Below, piece after piece: positions 63,878 through 64,000 of a DNA stretch of 64,000 nucleotides. Each line of letters starts with the position of its first letter. Positions within the stretch are counted from its first letter, which is position 1. This DNA is from Streptococcus hyointestinalis (GTDB lineage Bacteria > Bacillota > Bacilli > Lactobacillales > Streptococcaceae), in NCBI RefSeq assembly GCF_900459405.1, contig NZ_UHFN01000007.1:1364001-1428000 (forward strand). The letters run 5' to 3'. The notes under the pieces were generated by a model, which saw nothing but the letters and a program-made list of their open reading frames with translations, was not told where the DNA came from and did no database searches. A program made the translations under genes and the position numbers.

Positions 63878-64000
63878 TCATTTTTGAGCATAACTCAACG
63901 TGTATTGTGTAAAGTCAACCTTACCCATCATCACGCTAGCAAAAGTGTGCATTTTTCTAATCTCTGTCAGCTTATCCGCTCTAGTATCAGCATCTAATAG
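63878..64000 (-). CDS. unidentified gene, C-terminal end only
   Basis: Reads ...LLDADTRADKLTEIRKMHTFASVMMGKVDFTQYTLSYAQK and stops at TGA (63878-63880). The rest is outside the window. Basic helical ending; function cannot be told. Same orientation as the replication genes. Confidence 0.65.
   Translation of the reverse strand, partial: LLDADTRADKLTEIRKMHTFASVMMGKVDFTQYTLSYAQK

Overview
The window is from a low-GC Firmicute chromosome, almost certainly a Streptococcus. Evidence: the rimM-trmD-ferredoxin/NADP reductase order, the rpiA-deoB-punA-deoD nucleoside cluster next to a CpsY-type LysR regulator, an accessory Sec (SecA2/SecY2) glycoprotein export locus, PyrR-type pyr leaders and a Trp-uptake operon. 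The acetoin genes (budA/alsS) and an EstA-like esterase would fit a salivarius- or bovis-group species, but the species is a guess.

Layout. 1-3.8 kb: tail of an FNR-like flavoenzyme, a GrpB-family gene split by an IS5-family element, trmD, rimM, tRNA-Glu and tRNA-Gln. 3.9-5.5 kb: an IS1182-family element sitting inside the terminator hairpin of the accessory Sec operon. 5.5-21.7 kb (minus strand): a complete accessory Sec/glycosylation operon: GT2, Gtf3/Nss, DUF1792-GT2, an acetyltransferase, a GT8, secY2, asp1, asp2, asp3, secA2, gtfA, gtfB and a tiny Asp4-like membrane protein. No serine-rich-repeat adhesin gene lies beside it, and an IS982-family element is inserted just upstream of its promoter. 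22.7-31 kb: a small membrane protein, a ClC antiporter, pyrC, ung, GNAT and PEBP genes, an IS110-family element with a likely bridge-RNA region, and pyrE. 31-34 kb: pyrF and pyrD-pyrK, each transcription unit headed by a consensus promoter and a PyrR attenuator. 34-42 kb: CpsY-like regulator, FUSC-type exporter, deoD, a second ClC, amidotransferase, punA, deoB, rpiA. 42-56 kb: matrixin-like protease, EstA-like esterase, RNase J2, the trpXYZ transport operon with a Trp-codon leader-peptide attenuator, RqcH, budA/alsS, a TPR protein, an AI-2E family protein and MutX.

55.9-64 kb is accessory DNA: small orphan ORFs and remnants, a RelBE toxin-antitoxin pair with an operator over its -10, a ~740-bp non-coding region holding an array of 15-nt covarying hairpins and phased GTTC repeats, then a phage- or satellite-like module (XtrA-like protein, DnaC-type loader, DnaD-type initiator, small DNA-binding and membrane proteins) that continues past the right edge. 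A structured plus-strand small RNA is predicted inside it at about 63.78-63.87 kb.

The most unusual signals are: (i) a GtfB-like C-terminal module repeated on the acetyltransferase and GT8 proteins of the accessory Sec locus; (ii) the hairpin array around the RelBE pair; (iii) the Trp leader-peptide attenuator with an overlapping CodY-like box; (iv) the putative bridge RNA; and (v) four insertion sequences, three of which can be resolved to exact ends and target duplications.
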